Assembly (NCBI GenBank): GCA_051745395.1
Contig: JBNJEA010000077.1
Span: forward strand, 1-14,638
Direction: 5' to 3'
From: JBNJEA01 sp051745395
Lineage (GTDB): Bacteria > Desulfobacterota > Desulfobacteria > Desulfobacterales > Desulfosalsimonadaceae
Length of the DNA stretch: 14,638 nucleotides
Numbering within the stretch: position 1 is the first letter of the stretch; each line of letters begins with the position of its first letter. Below are positions 13,539 through 14,638 of this stretch, piece by piece. Below the pieces are notes generated by a model that did no database searches, was not told the origin of the DNA, and saw only the letters and a list, made by a program, of their open reading frames with translations. Both the position numbers and the translations under genes were made by a program.

Positions 13539-14638
13539 TTATAGGTATTTCCGGTATTTTTGCTGAATCACTTCCTTGTCTGCAGGGGTGACAATGATGT
13601 CGGTTGCCCCGTACTGGCGGGCCTTTAACACCATGGTGCGGGTCCATTCCGCACCGGCGACAATCAAGGGGCAGCCGTTTTGCAATGCCGAGCGGACCTT
13701 GATGGTTTTGGCAAGGCCCTGGTCATTGACCTGGTTGATCAATAAAAACACGCAGCAGGGATTTTGCCTGCTCAAGTGCTGCTTGAAATCGCTTTCAAAA
13801 GACAGTTTGCTCAGCTCCACATCCTGTTCGGTGATGCTGTCTTCCAGGATATCCGCCCCGGAAACATCTTCCCCGATAATTGAAATGATGCGCCGCTGCC
13901 GCCCGGCTTCAGCCGGACCGGCAGGGGTGTCATTTTTTTGTCCCGGGCCCGTTTTTTGACTTTGGCCGACTCCGGCAGCCGGCGCCGCCTGCTGTTTTTC
14001 CGGCGCCGCCGCTTCGGCGGCCTCCGGCCTGGCCATTCCCAGCAGATCAATGGGGAAAAACATTTCCAGGGGGCCGTACGTCTTGCCCCCCATCTGGATT
14101 TTCGTGGTCAGCAAGTAGTAATCGCCGGCCGGAAACGGGTCATCGCCGGCCGGATCGACCTGGGCCGGGACCAGGGGCTCAAGGCTTTCCTTTTTCAACC
14201 CGATGCCGAAGGGAAAGGCCTCCTTGAACTGGTTTGAATAGGTGCCGACCAGGATATTGCCCACTTCCCCGAAGGCATCGGCGATGTCGCCTTCGAACTT
14301 GCCCGCCTTTACCGTCTGGGCAATGGCATCGGCCGGCATCATCAGCAGCAGGCCGCCGAAATGGACCGCGTCCTTGAGCGGCAGCAGCAGGAAACCCTGG
14401 CCGGATTTTTCGCCTGTGATGCCGATCTTGGTCAGAATCTGCTTGCCTTTGGTCCGGGCCAGCAGTTCATGCTTTTTCCGGTACCGGGTCTGGGGCTCAA
14501 TAAAGGCGATTTCCTCGCCCAGCAGGCCGCCGAGCTCTTCCTGGACGGGGTCCAGGCCTTCGAGTAAAATTTTATCCACAAATTCCGGGGCCAGTCCGGC
14601 GTCTTCGGGGGGCTCGGCCGGGGTGGCTGCGGCCGAGC
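13539..14638 (-). CDS. CheC/CheX-like phosphatase fused to a degenerate receiver (5' end outside window)
   Basis: The reading frame is open from the right edge to the stop at 13539. The apparent start at 14577-14579 is a GTG inside an open frame with no ribosome site, preceded by a Pro/Ala/Glu-rich stretch (ATPAEPPEDAGLAPEF), so the true start is probably beyond the window. About 366 residues are visible. The first half resembles the CheC/CheX/FliY fold: LLPLKDAVHFGGLLLMMP, then GEVGNILVGTYSNQF, whose ExxN pair lies at 14256-14267. A Pro/Ala/Gln linker follows (about 13900-14030). The last about 118 residues have a receiver-like pattern (IISIIG; CVFLLIN; CPLIVAGAEW; GATDIIVTPAD), but the phosphoacceptor Asp is Asn, the Thr/Ser site is Ala/Gly and the Lys is Thr. 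It is 17 bp upstream of cheA. A role in CheY-P control or CheD binding is inferred. Overall family is fairly sure; mechanism is not. Confidence 0.75.
   Translation of the reverse strand, partial: SAAATPAEPPEDAGLAPEFVDKILLEGLDPVQEELGGLLGEEIAFIEPQTRYRKKHELLARTKGKQILTKIGITGEKSGQGFLLLPLKDAVHFGGLLLMMPADAIAQTVKAGKFEGDIADAFGEVGNILVGTYSNQFKEAFPFGIGLKKESLEPLVPAQVDPAGDDPFPAGDYYLLTTKIQMGGKTYGPLEMFFPIDLLGMARPEAAEAAAPEKQQAAPAAGVGQSQKTGPGQKNDTPAGPAEAGRQRRIISIIGEDVSGADILEDSITEQDVELSKLSFESDFKQHLSRQNPCCVFLLINQVNDQGLAKTIKVRSALQNGCPLIVAGAEWTRTMVLKARQYGATDIIVTPADKEVIQQKYRKYL

Noticed and set aside
13522..13647. Longer CheA start at 13647
   Set aside because: The extra residues overlap the upstream gene and are Cys/His/Pro-rich without similarity to CheA; the start at 13521 has a good ribosome site.
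1..14638. CRISPR arrays, tRNA, rRNA or a complete insertion sequence
   Set aside because: No regularly spaced direct repeats, cloverleaf-like genes or transposase frames were found on either strand.

Overview
The window looks like a chromosomal segment from a GC-rich, free-living, motile anaerobe, most plausibly a Desulfobacterota (former Deltaproteobacteria) sulfate- or syntrophy-type bacterium. This is inferred from three things: a tungsten/molybdopterin aldehyde:ferredoxin oxidoreductase paired with a Tat-signal ferredoxin, a chemosensory operon decorated with HDOD proteins and CheX/CheC-type phosphatases, and the codon style. No rRNA or marker gene is present to fix the taxonomy.

Left part, plus strand (1-3889). 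The window opens inside a CPA2/Kef-type cation:proton antiporter, of which only the C-terminal membrane part is visible. Its stop codon lies in the first unit of a perfect 19-bp tandem repeat. After a short AT-rich gap come two tightly coupled genes (TAATG overlap). The first encodes a 16-cysteine ferredoxin with a twin-arginine signal. The second encodes a 684-residue AOR-family oxidoreductase. Together they look like a two-subunit oxidoreductase with its electron-transfer partner.

Right part, minus strand (14638 down to 3957). A long chemosensory cluster is read right to left: a CheC/CheX-like phosphatase fused to a degenerate receiver (5' end outside the window), cheA with two HPt domains, cheW, cheR, cheD, an HDOD protein, cheY, a CheX-like phosphatase, cheB, a ComFB-domain protein and a second, larger HDOD protein. 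Most gaps are under 80 nt, so the core is probably one operon. It is interrupted by a REP-like inverted pair between cheA and cheW, a CGCCAA repeat block between cheB and comFB, and a non-coding gap before the last gene. The last two genes are each preceded at about 110 nt by a similar flagellar-sigma-like motif (TAAA-N17-CCGAT). The antiporter-AOR block and the che block converge at about 3890-3956, where I see no convincing terminator.

How it fits together: CheA, CheW and CheY form the phosphorelay, while CheR, CheB and CheD adjust receptor modification. Two ExxN-type proteins (CheX-like and the CheC-like fusion) probably dephosphorylate CheY-P; there is no cheZ here. The HDOD and ComFB proteins suggest a link to nucleotide second messengers or to a non-flagellar output. 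No receptor (MCP) gene is in the window. The most unusual items are the phosphatase/pseudo-receiver fusion, the two HDOD proteins that keep a full HD-type ligand set, and the ComFB protein in a che operon with a shared promoter-like architecture.
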